Assembly (NCBI GenBank): GCA_004555865.1
Contig: SFJO01000018.1
Coordinates: 1-64,000, forward strand
Direction of reading: 5' to 3'
Source of the DNA: Oscillospiraceae bacterium
GTDB lineage: Bacteria; Bacillota; Clostridia; Oscillospirales; Ruminococcaceae
Length of the DNA stretch: 64,000 nucleotides
Shown here: piece after piece, positions 24,597-34,521 of the stretch
How the letters are laid out: each line of letters starts with the position of its first letter
Numbering within the stretch: position 1 is the first letter of the stretch
Made by a program: the position numbers and the translations under genes
The notes under the pieces: model-generated
Told to the model about the DNA's origin: nothing
Databases searched by the model: none
What the model saw: the letters and a program-made list of their open reading frames with translations, nothing else

Positions 24597-27188
24597 TTAA
24601 AACAGTTTCTTCAGTTCATACAAAAAGTTCAACGCCTCAATAGGGGTCAATGTGTTCACATCCAAATCCCGAAGCTTGTCCATCACTTCGCTGGGGGCCT
24701 GCGGGGTATTCAGCTGCTCCACTGCCTCAAAATCCAGCTGGGTCACCTGATTGGCGCCGGGGGCCGAAGCCTCCAGCGCCCGCAGCACCTGATGGGCGCG
24801 GCGCGTGACCGCGCCCGGAAGGCCCGCCAGCTTGGCTACCTCAATGCCGTAGCTGTCATCGGCCGGGCCGGCAATGATGCGCCGCAGGAACGTAATGTCC
24901 TCGCCGCGCTTTTTCACGGCAATGTTGTAATTCTTTACACCGGTTTCGCACTGTTCCAGATCTGTCAATTCGTGATAGTGGGTTGCGAACAGCGTCTTGC
25001 AGCCAATTTTCCGGGTGATGTGTTCCACCACGGCGCGGGCAATGCTCATGCCGTCAAAGGTGGAGGTTCCGCGGCCGATCTCGTCCAGAATCACCAGACT
25101 TTTCGGGGTGGCGTTCTGCAGGATCTCCGCAACCTCGGTCATCTCCACCATAAACGTGGATTGGCCCGCCGCCAAATCATCGGAGGCGCCAACCCGGGTG
25201 AAAATGGCGTCCACCACGCCCATTTTGCAGGATTTTGCCGGCACAAAGCTGCCGATCTGCGCCATCAGCGCAATCAGCGCGTTCTGCCGCATGTAGGTGG
25301 ATTTACCTGCCATGTTCGGGCCGGTGAGCAGAATGGTGCGGTTTTCGCCGCAGTCCATTTTGGTATCATTGGGCACAAACAGGCTGCCCTTCAGCATCTG
25401 CTCAATCACCGGGTGGCGGCCCTCTTCAATCATCAGCACATCGCTGTCGTTCACCTGTGGCTTTACGTAATTGTTGTCGCTGGCCACCTGCGCCAGGGCC
25501 GTGTACACGTCCAGCTGCGCCACAGCCATGGCGGTGGCCTGAATGCGCATCAGCTGATCCGACACGGCGCTGAGCAACTGGTCAAACAGCTCCCGCTCCA
25601 GAGTGAGCACCCGCTCATTGGCACCCAGAATTTTGTTTTCCAGCTGCTTCAGGTCGTCCGTGATGTAGCGCTCCGCATTGGCTAGGGTCTGTTTGCGCAC
25701 AAAATTGGCGGGCACCTGGTCGGTAAACGAGCGGCTCACCTCAATGTAATAGCCAAACACGCGGTTAAAGCCAATTTTCAGCGTGCGGATGCCGGTTTCT
25801 TCCTTGAGCTTGGCCTCCAGCTGAGAGAGGTAGCCCTTGCCGCCGTGCATAATATCCCGCAGTTCGTCCACTTCCGCGTTGTAGCCCGCCTTGATGACAC
25901 CACCCTCTTTCAGGGTGGAAGGGGCGTCCTCATCCACGGCGGAAAAGATTTTATCCCGGATGTCCTCCAGCGGATCAATGCGGTCCGCCAATGCAGCCAG
26001 CTGCGGGCAGCCGCTCTCCCGGGCCTGCTTCTGCAAGCCGGGCAGCTCCCGGCAGGTGCAGGCAAGGGCGTACATTTCCCGCGGCGTTGCAGAACCATAC
26101 ACTGTGCGGGTCATCAGGCGCTCCATATCAAACACGCGGGAGAGGCTGTCCGCCAGATCTGCCCGAAGAATGCTCTGCTGATAAAGAGCCTCCACGGCCG
26201 CAAGCCGGTCGTTGATGGCGGACGAGCTGACCAGCGGCTGTTCGATCCAGCTGCGCAGAAGGCGTTTTCCCATGGCGGTCTGGGTTTTGTCCAGCACCCA
26301 AAGCAGCGTCCCCTTCTTCTCCCGCCCGCGCATGGTCTCGGTCAATTCCAGGTTGGCCCGGGTAACCGGAGAGAGCTGCATATACTGCGCTTCGGCGTAG
26401 TTGTGTACGGTTTTCAGCCGTTCCACACCCTTTTTCTGGGTGCGGTGCAGGTACCCCAGCAGCACGCCCAGCGCCACCGGGGCCAGGCCCGATTTTGAAA
26501 GGCCGCTGGCTGCCGCCCAGTCTGCCCCAAACTGTTCCTGCAAAAGGCCGCCAATCTGCTCCGGCACATACTCTTCTTCCGTCATCACCTCCACCGAACA
26601 GGACATATGCTGTTTGATGTAGGCGGTCACGGCTTTGTGCTTCAGCATCTCGCTGTTCATCAGGATTTCGCTGGGCGTATAGCGGCACAGCTCGGTAATG
26701 ATCTGGTTGTCCAGCTTTTCCGCCGTCAATTCCGTAGCGTGGACTTCACCGGTGGAAACATCCGCAAAGCAGATGCCGGCTGCCTTGCCTTTTACAAACA
26801 CGCTGCACAGATAATTGTTCCGGTCATCCTTCAGCATACTGCTTTCAATGACCGTACCGGGGGTCACCACCCGGATAATGTCCCGCTTTACCAGGCCCTT
26901 GGCCTTGGCCGGGTCCTCCATCTGTTCGCAGATGGCCACCTTGTAGCCCTTGGCGATCAGGCGGGCCACATAGCTTTCGTAGCTATGGAACGGCACCCCG
27001 CACATGGGTGCCCGCTCTTTCTGGCCGCAGTCCCGCCCGGTCAGGGTCAGTTCCAGTTCCTTGGACGCCAGAATTGCATCGTCGTAGAACATTTCGTAGA
27101 AATCCCCCAGACGGAAAAAGAGGATCTCATCCTTGTGCTGCTTTTTGATTTCAAAATACTGTGCCATCATGGGCGAAAGTTCAGCCAT
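24597..27188 (-). CDS. mutS: DNA mismatch recognition ATPase MutS
   Basis: 863 residues from ATG 27188 (GGAG just upstream). The mismatch-binding domain has the FYEMFYDDA (Phe-x-Glu type) motif near the N-terminus. Connector, lever and clamp domains follow, then the ABC ATPase with TGPNMAGKSTYMRQ, the DDLAAGQSTFMVEM signature and LVILDEIGRGTSTFDG. It binds mismatches and recruits MutL, encoded directly downstream. The C-terminus is normal length. Confidence 0.96.
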   Translation of the reverse strand: MAELSPMMAQYFEIKKQHKDEILFFRLGDFYEMFYDDAILASKELELTLTGRDCGQKERAPMCGVPFHSYESYVARLIAKGYKVAICEQMEDPAKAKGLVKRDIIRVVTPGTVIESSMLKDDRNNYLCSVFVKGKAAGICFADVSTGEVHATELTAEKLDNQIITELCRYTPSEILMNSEMLKHKAVTAYIKQHMSCSVEVMTEEEYVPEQIGGLLQEQFGADWAAASGLSKSGLAPVALGVLLGYLHRTQKKGVERLKTVHNYAEAQYMQLSPVTRANLELTETMRGREKKGTLLWVLDKTQTAMGKRLLRSWIEQPLVSSSAINDRLAAVEALYQQSILRADLADSLSRVFDMERLMTRTVYGSATPREMYALACTCRELPGLQKQARESGCPQLAALADRIDPLEDIRDKIFSAVDEDAPSTLKEGGVIKAGYNAEVDELRDIMHGGKGYLSQLEAKLKEETGIRTLKIGFNRVFGYYIEVSRSFTDQVPANFVRKQTLANAERYITDDLKQLENKILGANERVLTLERELFDQLLSAVSDQLMRIQATAMAVAQLDVYTALAQVASDNNYVKPQVNDSDVLMIEEGRHPVIEQMLKGSLFVPNDTKMDCGENRTILLTGPNMAGKSTYMRQNALIALMAQIGSFVPAKSCKMGVVDAIFTRVGASDDLAAGQSTFMVEMTEVAEILQNATPKSLVILDEIGRGTSTFDGMSIARAVVEHITRKIGCKTLFATHYHELTDLEQCETGVKNYNIAVKKRGEDITFLRRIIAGPADDSYGIEVAKLAGLPGAVTRRAHQVLRALEASAPGANQVTQLDFEAVEQLNTPQAPSEVMDKLRDLDVNTLTPIEALNFLYELKKLF

Positions 27189-27268
27189 ACTCCACATCCT
27201 GATTCTTTGCAGTTCGTTTCATCGTTGGGGCTTAAGAGGCCTCATGCAGCCCCTCAAAAGCCATGGAA

Positions 27269-27297
27269 GGCCGGTACGCTCCAAAGAGCGCCCGGCC
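27269..27297 (-). terminator. Hairpin between the YlbF-family gene and mutS
   Basis: GGCCGG-CGCTC / GAGCG-CCGGCC stem with a CAAA loop in the 164-base gap. A T-rich stretch is not adjacent, so it may be an attenuator or RNA-processing site rather than a full terminator. Confidence 0.4.
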
Positions 27298-27352
27298 GTT
27301 GTGTAGCAGAGACTCTTTCTGCCGCTTTGCTGTTTTTCCTGGCCGCAGTGGC

Positions 27353-27763
27353 TTAGTGGCAGCCGCCGCAGGTAGAGCAGCTGCCGGAGCAGCCACCGGC
27401 AGCAGGCTCCTGCACAGTCATGGGGTCACCGCCGTTCATGGCCGTGTTGATGATGGCGTCGATATAGTTCACCATCGCCTCAGCGGCAGCCTTTGCCTCA
27501 TTGTAGGCAACCATGCCGGGATGGTTCATGATCTTGCCGTACAGGTCGTTCACCTGGCCATTCAGCTCGGCAATGCGCTCATCGTCCCGCTCATCCTTGG
27601 TGATCTCGTTGTTCAGGTCCATCCGGGCCAGGTTGAACTCGCCGATCATATCCTGCAGTTCCTTGTTCTCATCGTTGGCGCGGCGGGCGGCATCCAGTGC
27701 CAGATAGCGCTCATCCGTCTGCATGGCAGCAGCAGCCTTCTTAAACAGTTCAATGGCATCCAT
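27353..27763 (-). CDS. YlbF/YmcA-family protein with cysteine-rich tail
   Basis: 136 residues from ATG 27763; the ATG at 27769 is only three bases from the GGAG. It is an all-helical Com_YlbF domain (LFKKAAAAMQTDERYLALDAARR to about residue 110). The short tail CSGSCSTCGGCH has four cysteines. In Bacillus, YlbF, YmcA and YaaT form an iron-sulfur-containing complex that acts with RNase Y. The place directly after miaB and before mutS matches YmcA in Bacillus. Whether the tail binds iron-sulfur here is inferred. Confidence 0.82.
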   Translation of the reverse strand: MDAIELFKKAAAAMQTDERYLALDAARRANDENKELQDMIGEFNLARMDLNNEITKDERDDERIAELNGQVNDLYGKIMNHPGMVAYNEAKAAAEAMVNYIDAIINTAMNGGDPMTVQEPAAGGCSGSCSTCGGCH

Positions 27764-27889
27764 GGTCATACTCTCCTTTTCTCAGTCGGCTCACAGCCGG
27801 AATGATTTCTTTATCGGTAAGCCCGCCGCGCGCCGTTGACCCGGACTGTGCAGCCGGCAAAACCTTCTTTGAAGGGGCTCTTTTCCGGC

Positions 27890-29278
27890 TCAGGCCAGCT
27901 CTGCGGTCAGCATTGCGGCCCGGCTGCCGGTGATGTGCAGCTGTACCTCGCTGCCGATGAGGGCCGGGTCCCCGGCAAATTCCGCCACCAGGTTGTTGCG
28001 CAGGCGGCCATTCAGCAGACCCTCGCCCCGGCCGTGACCCTCCACCAGGGCCACCTGAGTCTGCCCCACCAGGGCCGCCGTCTGCTCGCAGGCAATCTCC
28101 TCCTGCACCGCCAGCAGGCGGCCCATGCGGTCAGCCTTCTGCTTGTGAGTGTAGGGGTCCGGCATATCCGCAGCCTTTGTGCCCGAGCGCTTGGAATAGA
28201 TGAAGGTAAACAGCTGCATATACCGCACCTTTTTGATCAATTCCAGCGTGGCCTCAAAATCCTCTTCGGTCTCACCGGGGAAGCCCACAATGATATCGCT
28301 GGAAAAGGTAATGCCGGGCACCGTGCGGCGGGCATACTCAATCAATTCCAGGTAATGCTCCACCGTGTAATGGCGGTTCATCTCTTTCAGGATGCGATTG
28401 CTTCCCGACTGCACCGGCAGATGAAGGTGGTTGCAGATCTGCGGGTGCGCCGCGATCGTGTCAATGAGCTTGTGGCTGGCATCCTTGGGATGGCTGGTCA
28501 TAAAGCGGATGTGATAATCGCCCGGCACCGTGCATAGCAACGCCAGCAGATCCGAAAAATCCACATTTTCGTCCAGGCCCTTGCCGTAGCTGTTCACGTT
28601 CTGGCCCAGGAGGGTGATCTCCTTATAACCGGCGGTCACCAGCCCCTTGAACTCCTCCAGAATGGCCGCGGGAGTACGGCTGCGCTCGCGCCCGCGCACA
28701 TAGGGCACAATGCAATAGGTGCAGAAGTTGTCGCACCCATACATGATGGGCAGCCAGGCGCGGAAGGAAGAATCCCGCCGGATGGGCATTCCCTCCACGA
28801 TCTCCGTGCGCTCCACCGGCGTCTGCAGCACCCGTTTGCGGCCCTCGATCTTCTGGGCCAGCAGATTGGGCAGCGTATCAATTCCATTCACGCCGAACAC
28901 CAAATCCACAAAGGGATAGCTCTGGCGGATTTTCTCCACCACCTGCGGCTGCTGGGCCATGCAGCCGCACAGGCCGATGAGCAGCCCCTTGTTCTGTTCC
29001 TTCAGCTTTTTCAGCGCGCCGATATTACCGAACACCCGCTGCTCCGCATGCTCACGCACGGCGCAGGTGTTGAACAGGATCAAATCGGCCTGCTCGGGGC
29101 TGTCACAAATGCCATAGCCCACGTCCATCAGCACGCCTTTGATCTTTTCGCCGTCGTTCACGTTCTGCTGGCACCCGTAGCTGCGCACATAGGCCATCGG
29201 CGGAGTGTCATAGGCCGCCGCCAGTGCGGCAGCTGCCGTACCGTCATGATTGTATCCAATTCTGTCGATTTTGTTCAC
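27890..29278 (-). CDS. miaB: tRNA-2-methylthio-N6-dimethylallyladenosine synthase
   Basis: 462 residues. The N-terminal UPF0004 domain has three Cys that bind the auxiliary [4Fe-4S] cluster (SYGCQQN, NTCAVRE, CGCMAQQ). The radical SAM core has GCDNFCTYC (CxxxCxxC), and a C-terminal TRAM RNA-binding domain follows. It adds the methylthio group at C2 of i6A37, completing the MiaA product. It is the first gene of a long minus-strand run with its own promoter. A YlbF/YmcA-family gene follows after 126 bases. Confidence 0.95.
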   Translation of the reverse strand: MNKIDRIGYNHDGTAAAALAAAYDTPPMAYVRSYGCQQNVNDGEKIKGVLMDVGYGICDSPEQADLILFNTCAVREHAEQRVFGNIGALKKLKEQNKGLLIGLCGCMAQQPQVVEKIRQSYPFVDLVFGVNGIDTLPNLLAQKIEGRKRVLQTPVERTEIVEGMPIRRDSSFRAWLPIMYGCDNFCTYCIVPYVRGRERSRTPAAILEEFKGLVTAGYKEITLLGQNVNSYGKGLDENVDFSDLLALLCTVPGDYHIRFMTSHPKDASHKLIDTIAAHPQICNHLHLPVQSGSNRILKEMNRHYTVEHYLELIEYARRTVPGITFSSDIIVGFPGETEEDFEATLELIKKVRYMQLFTFIYSKRSGTKAADMPDPYTHKQKADRMGRLLAVQEEIACEQTAALVGQTQVALVEGHGRGEGLLNGRLRNNLVAEFAGDPALIGSEVQLHITGSRAAMLTAELA

Positions 29279-29339
29279 AGATCCAGTTTCTCCAATTCTT
29301 CACCGCCCTACCGGCGGAAAAATAAACCAATAGAGTTTT

Positions 29340-29368
29340 ATTATAACCGAAAGCGTGCCAAAGCACAA
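29340..29368 (-). promoter_or_regulatory. Promoter of miaB
   Basis: Minus strand TTGTGC (29363-29368), 17-base spacer, TATAAT (29340-29345), about 60 bases upstream of the miaB ATG. A CCGCCGGTAGGGCGG hairpin lies in the leader. Confidence 0.7.
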
Positions 29369-29380
29369 CGCCTCTTCGCT

Positions 29381-32245
29381 TTATTCCTGGCCGGTTTCGC
29401 CTGATTTTGCCCGATCCCGCTTCAGGATGGGGCCAAGGTACTGGCCGGTAAAGCTGGTGGGGTTGGCCGCCACCTCTTCCGGGGTTCCCTCGGCCACGAT
29501 CTGCCCGCCGGCGCTTCCGCCCTCCGGGCCCAAATCAATGATGTGATCGGCCCGCTTGATGACATCCAGGTTGTGCTCAATGACCACCACCGTGTTCCCG
29601 GCATCCACCAGCTTGTCCAGCACCTCCACCAGACGATGAACGTCCGCCACGTGCAGGCCGGTGGTGGGCTCGTCCAGAATATACACGGTCTGGCCGGTGC
29701 TGCGCTTGGCCAGTTCCAGCGCCAGCTTCACGCGCTGGGCTTCGCCGCCGGAAAGCGTTGTCGCACTCTGCCCCAGCTGCACATAGCCGAGGCCCACATC
29801 GCACAGGGTCTGCAGCTTTCGGTGAATTTTGGGGATATTGGCAAAAAACGTCGTGGCTTCCTCAACCGTCATGTTCAGCACATCCGAGATGCTTTTGTCT
29901 TTGTAACGAACCTCCAAGGTCTCCCGGTTGTAGCGTGCGCCCTTGCATACTTCACAGGGCACATAGATGTTCGGCAAAAAGTGCATGGCAATTTCCAGAA
30001 TGCCGTTGCCTTCACAGGCCTCACACCGTCCGCCCTTCACATTGAAGCTGAACCGGCCTGCCCCATAGCCGCGCATTTTGGCGTCCTGCGTCTGGGCAAA
30101 CACTGTACGGATGTCATTGAACACCCCCGTGTAGGTAGCCGGGTTGGAGCGCGGTGTGCGGCCGATGGGCGACTGATCAATGCCGATGACCTTGTCCACA
30201 TATTCCAGCCCTTCCATTGCCTTGTGCTTGCCGGGTCGATGCTTGGCGCCGTTCAGCTCTGCGGCCAGGCGCTTGTACAGAATCTCGTTGACCAGCGAGG
30301 ATTTGCCCGACCCGGAAATCCCCGTAACCACCGTCATCTCGCCCAGGGGAATGTCCACCGTAATGTGCTGCAGGTTGTTCTCGTAGGCATCCACGATCCG
30401 AATGTGCCTGCCGTTGCCCGGGCGGCGGGTGGCCGGCACTTCAATGCGCTTGCGGCCGGAAAGATACTGCCCGGTGATGCTTCGGGGTTCCCTGCAGATG
30501 TCCTCCACCGAACCGGCCGCCACGATCTCGCCGCCGTGAACGCCCGCACCGGGGCCAACATCCACCAGATAATCCGCCTGGCGCATGGTGTCCTCATCGT
30601 GTTCCACCACGATCAGCGTATTGCCCAGGTCCCGCAGGCGCTTCAGTGTGGCAATCAGCTTGTCATTGTCCCGCTGATGCAGGCCGATGGAGGGCTCATC
30701 CAGCACGTACAGAACCCCGGTAAGGGCGCTGCCGATCTGCGTGGCCAGGCGAATGCGCTGGCTCTCGCCGCCGGACAGCCCCACTGAGCCGCGGGCCAGG
30801 GTCAAATAATCCAGGCCCACGCTCTGCAGGAAACCCAGCCGCTCCCGCACTTCTTTCAGGATACCGTCGGCAATCATATGCTCCCGATCGGTGAGATCCA
30901 GCTTGTTGATGAAGTTCAGCTCTTCCCGCACGCTCATTGCGCAGAACTGGCTGATGTTGATGCCTCCCACGGTCACGGCCAGGCTGGTCGGCTTCAGGCG
31001 CTGGCCATGGCAGTCCGGGCATTCCACCCCGTTCATTACCGTGGCGATTTCTTCCTTCATCCATTCGCTGGAAGTATCCCGGAAGCGCCGCTCCAGATTC
31101 GGCACAATTCCCTCAAAGTCGTTCAGGTACCGGCCGGAACCGAACTCGTTCTGCCGATGCATCTCAATGCGCTCGCCGCCAGTACCGTACAGGAGCGCAT
31201 TCAGCGCCTCTTCGTTCATTTCTTTAATTGGCGTATCCAGTGTAAAGCCATATCGCTTGCCAAGCCCTTTGTAGTACATTTCGCTCACAGAGCCCTCGGC
31301 ATAGTACCATCCGCTTGCCTTGATGGCCCCTTCCCGGATGGAAAGCGCCTTGTTCGGGATGATCAGCTCCGGGTCCACCTTCATAAAGGTGCCGAGGCCG
31401 GTGCAGGTCTCGCAGGCACCGAAGGGGTTGTTGAAGCTGAACATCCGCGGCGTCAGTTCCTCCACCGAGATACCGTGCTCCGGGCAGGCATAGCTCTGGC
31501 TGAACTGCATTTCCTTGCCGTCCACTACGCTGATGGTCACCAATCCGCCGGTCAGCCCGATGGCCGTTTCCAAGGAATCCGCCAGGCGGCTCTGCCCTTC
31601 CCTGCCGTGTTTGATGGCCAGCCGGTCCACCACGATCTCCACCGTATGCTTCCGGTTTTTTTCCAGCGTGATCTCTTCGTCCAGGTCGTAGATGTTCCCA
31701 TCCACCCGTACCCGGGCATAGCCGCCCCGCCGGGCTGCCTCGAATTCTTTCTGCTGTGTGCCCTTGCGACCCCGCACAACCGGGGCCAGCACATAAAAGC
31801 GGGTTCCCTCCGGCAGCTTGTGAATTTCATCCACCATTTCGTCCACAGTCTGCTGGCTGATCACCCGGCCACACACCGGGCAATGCGGAATGCCGATGCG
31901 CGCGTACAGCAGGCGGAGATAGTCATAGATCTCCGTCACCGTGCCCACCGTGGAGCGGGGGTTATGGCTGGTGGTTTTCTGGTCAATGGAAATAGCCGGT
32001 GAAAGGCCGGTGATCTCATCCACATCCGGCTTTTCCATCTGCCCCAGGAACATACGCGCATAGCTGGAAAGGCTCTCCATATAGCGGCGCTGGCCATCGG
32101 CATAAATGGTATCGAATGCCAGGCTGGATTTGCCCGAACCGGACAGGCCGGTCATAACCACCAGCTTATCCCGCGGAATGGTCAGACTGACATTTTTCAG
32201 GTTGTGTTCCCGCGCACCGCGGATGACGATTTTATCGTTACTCAC
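29381..32245 (-). CDS. uvrA: Excinuclease ABC subunit A
   Basis: 954 residues. It contains two ABC ATPase modules, with Walker A GLSGSGKSSLAFDT in the first and GISGSGKSSLVNEIL in the second. Both have signature motifs (VGLSGGESQRIRLATQIG and TTLSGGEAQRVKLALELA), and the zinc fingers are CxxC pairs (for example CEACEGNG and CEVCKGA). It scans DNA for bulky lesions and loads UvrB. Its ATG overlaps the uvrB stop by four bases. Confidence 0.97.
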   Translation of the reverse strand: MSNDKIVIRGAREHNLKNVSLTIPRDKLVVMTGLSGSGKSSLAFDTIYADGQRRYMESLSSYARMFLGQMEKPDVDEITGLSPAISIDQKTTSHNPRSTVGTVTEIYDYLRLLYARIGIPHCPVCGRVISQQTVDEMVDEIHKLPEGTRFYVLAPVVRGRKGTQQKEFEAARRGGYARVRVDGNIYDLDEEITLEKNRKHTVEIVVDRLAIKHGREGQSRLADSLETAIGLTGGLVTISVVDGKEMQFSQSYACPEHGISVEELTPRMFSFNNPFGACETCTGLGTFMKVDPELIIPNKALSIREGAIKASGWYYAEGSVSEMYYKGLGKRYGFTLDTPIKEMNEEALNALLYGTGGERIEMHRQNEFGSGRYLNDFEGIVPNLERRFRDTSSEWMKEEIATVMNGVECPDCHGQRLKPTSLAVTVGGINISQFCAMSVREELNFINKLDLTDREHMIADGILKEVRERLGFLQSVGLDYLTLARGSVGLSGGESQRIRLATQIGSALTGVLYVLDEPSIGLHQRDNDKLIATLKRLRDLGNTLIVVEHDEDTMRQADYLVDVGPGAGVHGGEIVAAGSVEDICREPRSITGQYLSGRKRIEVPATRRPGNGRHIRIVDAYENNLQHITVDIPLGEMTVVTGISGSGKSSLVNEILYKRLAAELNGAKHRPGKHKAMEGLEYVDKVIGIDQSPIGRTPRSNPATYTGVFNDIRTVFAQTQDAKMRGYGAGRFSFNVKGGRCEACEGNGILEIAMHFLPNIYVPCEVCKGARYNRETLEVRYKDKSISDVLNMTVEEATTFFANIPKIHRKLQTLCDVGLGYVQLGQSATTLSGGEAQRVKLALELAKRSTGQTVYILDEPTTGLHVADVHRLVEVLDKLVDAGNTVVVIEHNLDVIKRADHIIDLGPEGGSAGGQIVAEGTPEEVAANPTSFTGQYLGPILKRDRAKSGETGQE

Positions 32246-34278
32246 TTTTTGCCTCTCTTACGCTTCATCTTGGGGGCATCGCCTTCCGTCGTCGGGTTTT
32301 CGCCCCGCCGCAGCCGGTCGATCTGATCCCGCAGGAACGCCGCGTGTTCAAACTCCAAAATACGGGCCGCTTCCTTCATCTCGCGGGTCAGGCGCTCGAT
32401 CGCCTGTTCCCGCTCCACCTTACTCATACGTTTGCCGCCGAACAGGCGTCCGTTCTCTTCCTTATCGCTGATTTCAATGCCCTCGCGGATCTCTTTCTTA
32501 ATGGTGGTGGGCACAATGCCGTGGGCTTCGTTGTACGCCATCTGAATGGCACGGCGGCGCTCGGTCTCCGTGATGGCCCGCTCCATGCTTGGGGTCACCT
32601 CATCCGCGTACATAATCACCATGCCGTCCGCATTTCGGGCCGCACGGCCAATGGTCTGAATCAGGCTGGTCTCGCTGCGCAGGAAGCCTTCCTTGTCCGC
32701 ATCCAGAATGGCCACCAGAGACACTTCGGGAAGGTCCAGGCCCTCCCGAAGCAGGTTGATGCCCACAATCACGTCAATTGCTCCCATGCGCAGGTCTTTA
32801 ATCAGCTCCATGCGCTCAAAGGTGTCCACCTCGTGGTGCATATACTTAACCTTGACGCCCTGCTCAGTGAGATAATCGGTCAGGTCCTCGGCCATCTTTT
32901 TGGTGAGCGTAGTCACAAGCACCCGTTCGCCGCGCTGCGTGCGCTGCCGGATCTCACCCAAAAGATCCTCAATCTGGCCCTCCACCGGCTTCACTACAAT
33001 CTGGGGGTCCAGCAAACCAGTGGGGCGAATGACCTGCTGCGCAATCTGGCTGCTGTGTTCCCGCTCATACTCACCGGGCGTGGCACTGACAAACACCATC
33101 TGGTTCAGCTTAGCTTCCACCTCTTCAAATTTCAAGGGGCGGTTGTCAAACGCCGACGGCAGCCGGAAGCCGAAATCCACCAACGTTTTCTTGCGGGCAT
33201 AGTCGCCACCGTACATGGCCCGAAGCTGGGGCAGCATCACATGGCTCTCATCCACAAACAGCAAAAAATCCTTGGGAAAATAGTCCAGCAATGTGGTGGG
33301 GGTCGAGCCGGGCGCTCGGCCGCTGAGCACGGCAGAATAGTTTTCGATGCCCTTGCACATCCCCACTTCCGTGAGCATTTCCATGTCGTAGTTGGTGCGC
33401 TGGGCAATGCGCTGGGCTTCGATCAGCTTGCCTTCCTGGGTGAATTTCTTCACCTGCTCGTCCATTTCCTCGCTGATGCGCTTCAGGCCCGCCTGCATCT
33501 TCTCCGGTGAAACGATGTAATGACTCGCCGGGAAAATGGCCACATGCTTCACCACATTTTTCCGCTCGCCGGTCAGCGGGTTTGTCTCGGTGATCCGGTC
33601 GATCTCATCTCCGAAAAACTCCACCCGAATGGCCAGATCGCTCATATAGGCCAGATTGATCTCCACCACATCGCCCCGAACGCGGAACTTGTTGCGGGTA
33701 AAATTCACATCGTTGCGTTCGTATTGCAGCGAAACCAGCCGTTTGCACAGCTGCTCCCGGCTCATCTCCATGCCCGGCCGCAGGCTGATGACCATGCTGC
33801 GGTAATCAATGGGGTCGCCCAGGCTGTAAATGCAGGAAACGCTGGCAACAATGATCACATCCCGCCGTTCGGACAGCGCCGCCGTGGCCGAATGGCGCAG
33901 GCGGTCGATCTCATCGTTGATGGCGCTGTCTTTTTCAATGTAGGTATCGGTGGACGGGATATATGCCTCGGGCTGATAGTAGTCGTAGTACGACACAAAA
34001 TACTCCACCGCATTGTCCGGAAAAAACTCACGGAACTCCGTGCAGAGCTGGGCCGCCAGAGTTTTGTTGTGGGCCAGCACCAGCGTGGGGCGGTTTACCC
34101 GGGCAATCACGTTGGCCATGGTAAATGTTTTGCCGCTACCGGTTACCCCCAGCAGAGTCTGGGCCCGGTCACCGGCCTCAATGCCTTTTACGAGGGCCTC
34201 AATGGCCTGGGGCTGATCGCCAGTGGGCTGATACGGTGCCACCAGCTTGAATTTGCCTTCCTGCATTTCCTGCTGCAT
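32242..34278 (-). CDS. uvrB: Excinuclease ABC subunit B
   Basis: 678 residues. It has helicase Walker A GVTGSGKTFTMANV, the beta-hairpin region YDYYQPEAYIP, DESHV, the SAT motif, and GINLLREGLDLPEVSLVAI. The C-terminal UVR domain (about 630-665) that contacts UvrC is present. It verifies lesions and positions the incision. It heads the uvrB-uvrA operon. The IS copy lies upstream, 30 bases beyond the -35 of its promoter. Confidence 0.97.
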   Translation of the reverse strand: MQQEMQEGKFKLVAPYQPTGDQPQAIEALVKGIEAGDRAQTLLGVTGSGKTFTMANVIARVNRPTLVLAHNKTLAAQLCTEFREFFPDNAVEYFVSYYDYYQPEAYIPSTDTYIEKDSAINDEIDRLRHSATAALSERRDVIIVASVSCIYSLGDPIDYRSMVISLRPGMEMSREQLCKRLVSLQYERNDVNFTRNKFRVRGDVVEINLAYMSDLAIRVEFFGDEIDRITETNPLTGERKNVVKHVAIFPASHYIVSPEKMQAGLKRISEEMDEQVKKFTQEGKLIEAQRIAQRTNYDMEMLTEVGMCKGIENYSAVLSGRAPGSTPTTLLDYFPKDFLLFVDESHVMLPQLRAMYGGDYARKKTLVDFGFRLPSAFDNRPLKFEEVEAKLNQMVFVSATPGEYEREHSSQIAQQVIRPTGLLDPQIVVKPVEGQIEDLLGEIRQRTQRGERVLVTTLTKKMAEDLTDYLTEQGVKVKYMHHEVDTFERMELIKDLRMGAIDVIVGINLLREGLDLPEVSLVAILDADKEGFLRSETSLIQTIGRAARNADGMVIMYADEVTPSMERAITETERRRAIQMAYNEAHGIVPTTIKKEIREGIEISDKEENGRLFGGKRMSKVEREQAIERLTREMKEAARILEFEHAAFLRDQIDRLRRGENPTTEGDAPKMKRKRGKK

Positions 34279-34345
34279 TTTCGCCCTTCCCGCCCGATCG
34301 GCCCCTGAACAAACCTGTTTTTAGATCATTTTTCGATACGGATTT

Positions 34346-34375
34346 ATTATATCCCATTCTGCAATAGGTTTGCAA
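34346..34375 (-). promoter_or_regulatory. Promoter of uvrBA
   Basis: Minus strand TTGCAA (34370-34375), 18-base spacer, TATAAT (34346-34351). The IS left end at 34405 is 30 bases upstream of the -35, so the core promoter is intact but any upstream control DNA was displaced. I saw no clear LexA-type palindrome. Confidence 0.7.
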
Positions 34376-34404
34376 GCATGGACCTCTCCAGCTGCTGCTT
34401 TTCC

Positions 34405-34430
34405 TGTAGGTGTTACAATGATGTGTAACA
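34405..34430 (+). repeat. IS left terminal inverted repeat
   Basis: 26 bases beginning TGTAGGT. They match the right end of the partial copy (149-174, reversed) at 22 of 26 positions, with differences at positions 8, 10, 11 and 23. Confidence 0.8.
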
Positions 34431-34521
34431 GAAAGAGATAAAAAAGATAGCGAATAGGATTGCCATGTGATAAGGTTAAGTTGCTGACACAAAACCGAAA
34501 GGCAGGCGTACCCTATTCGCT

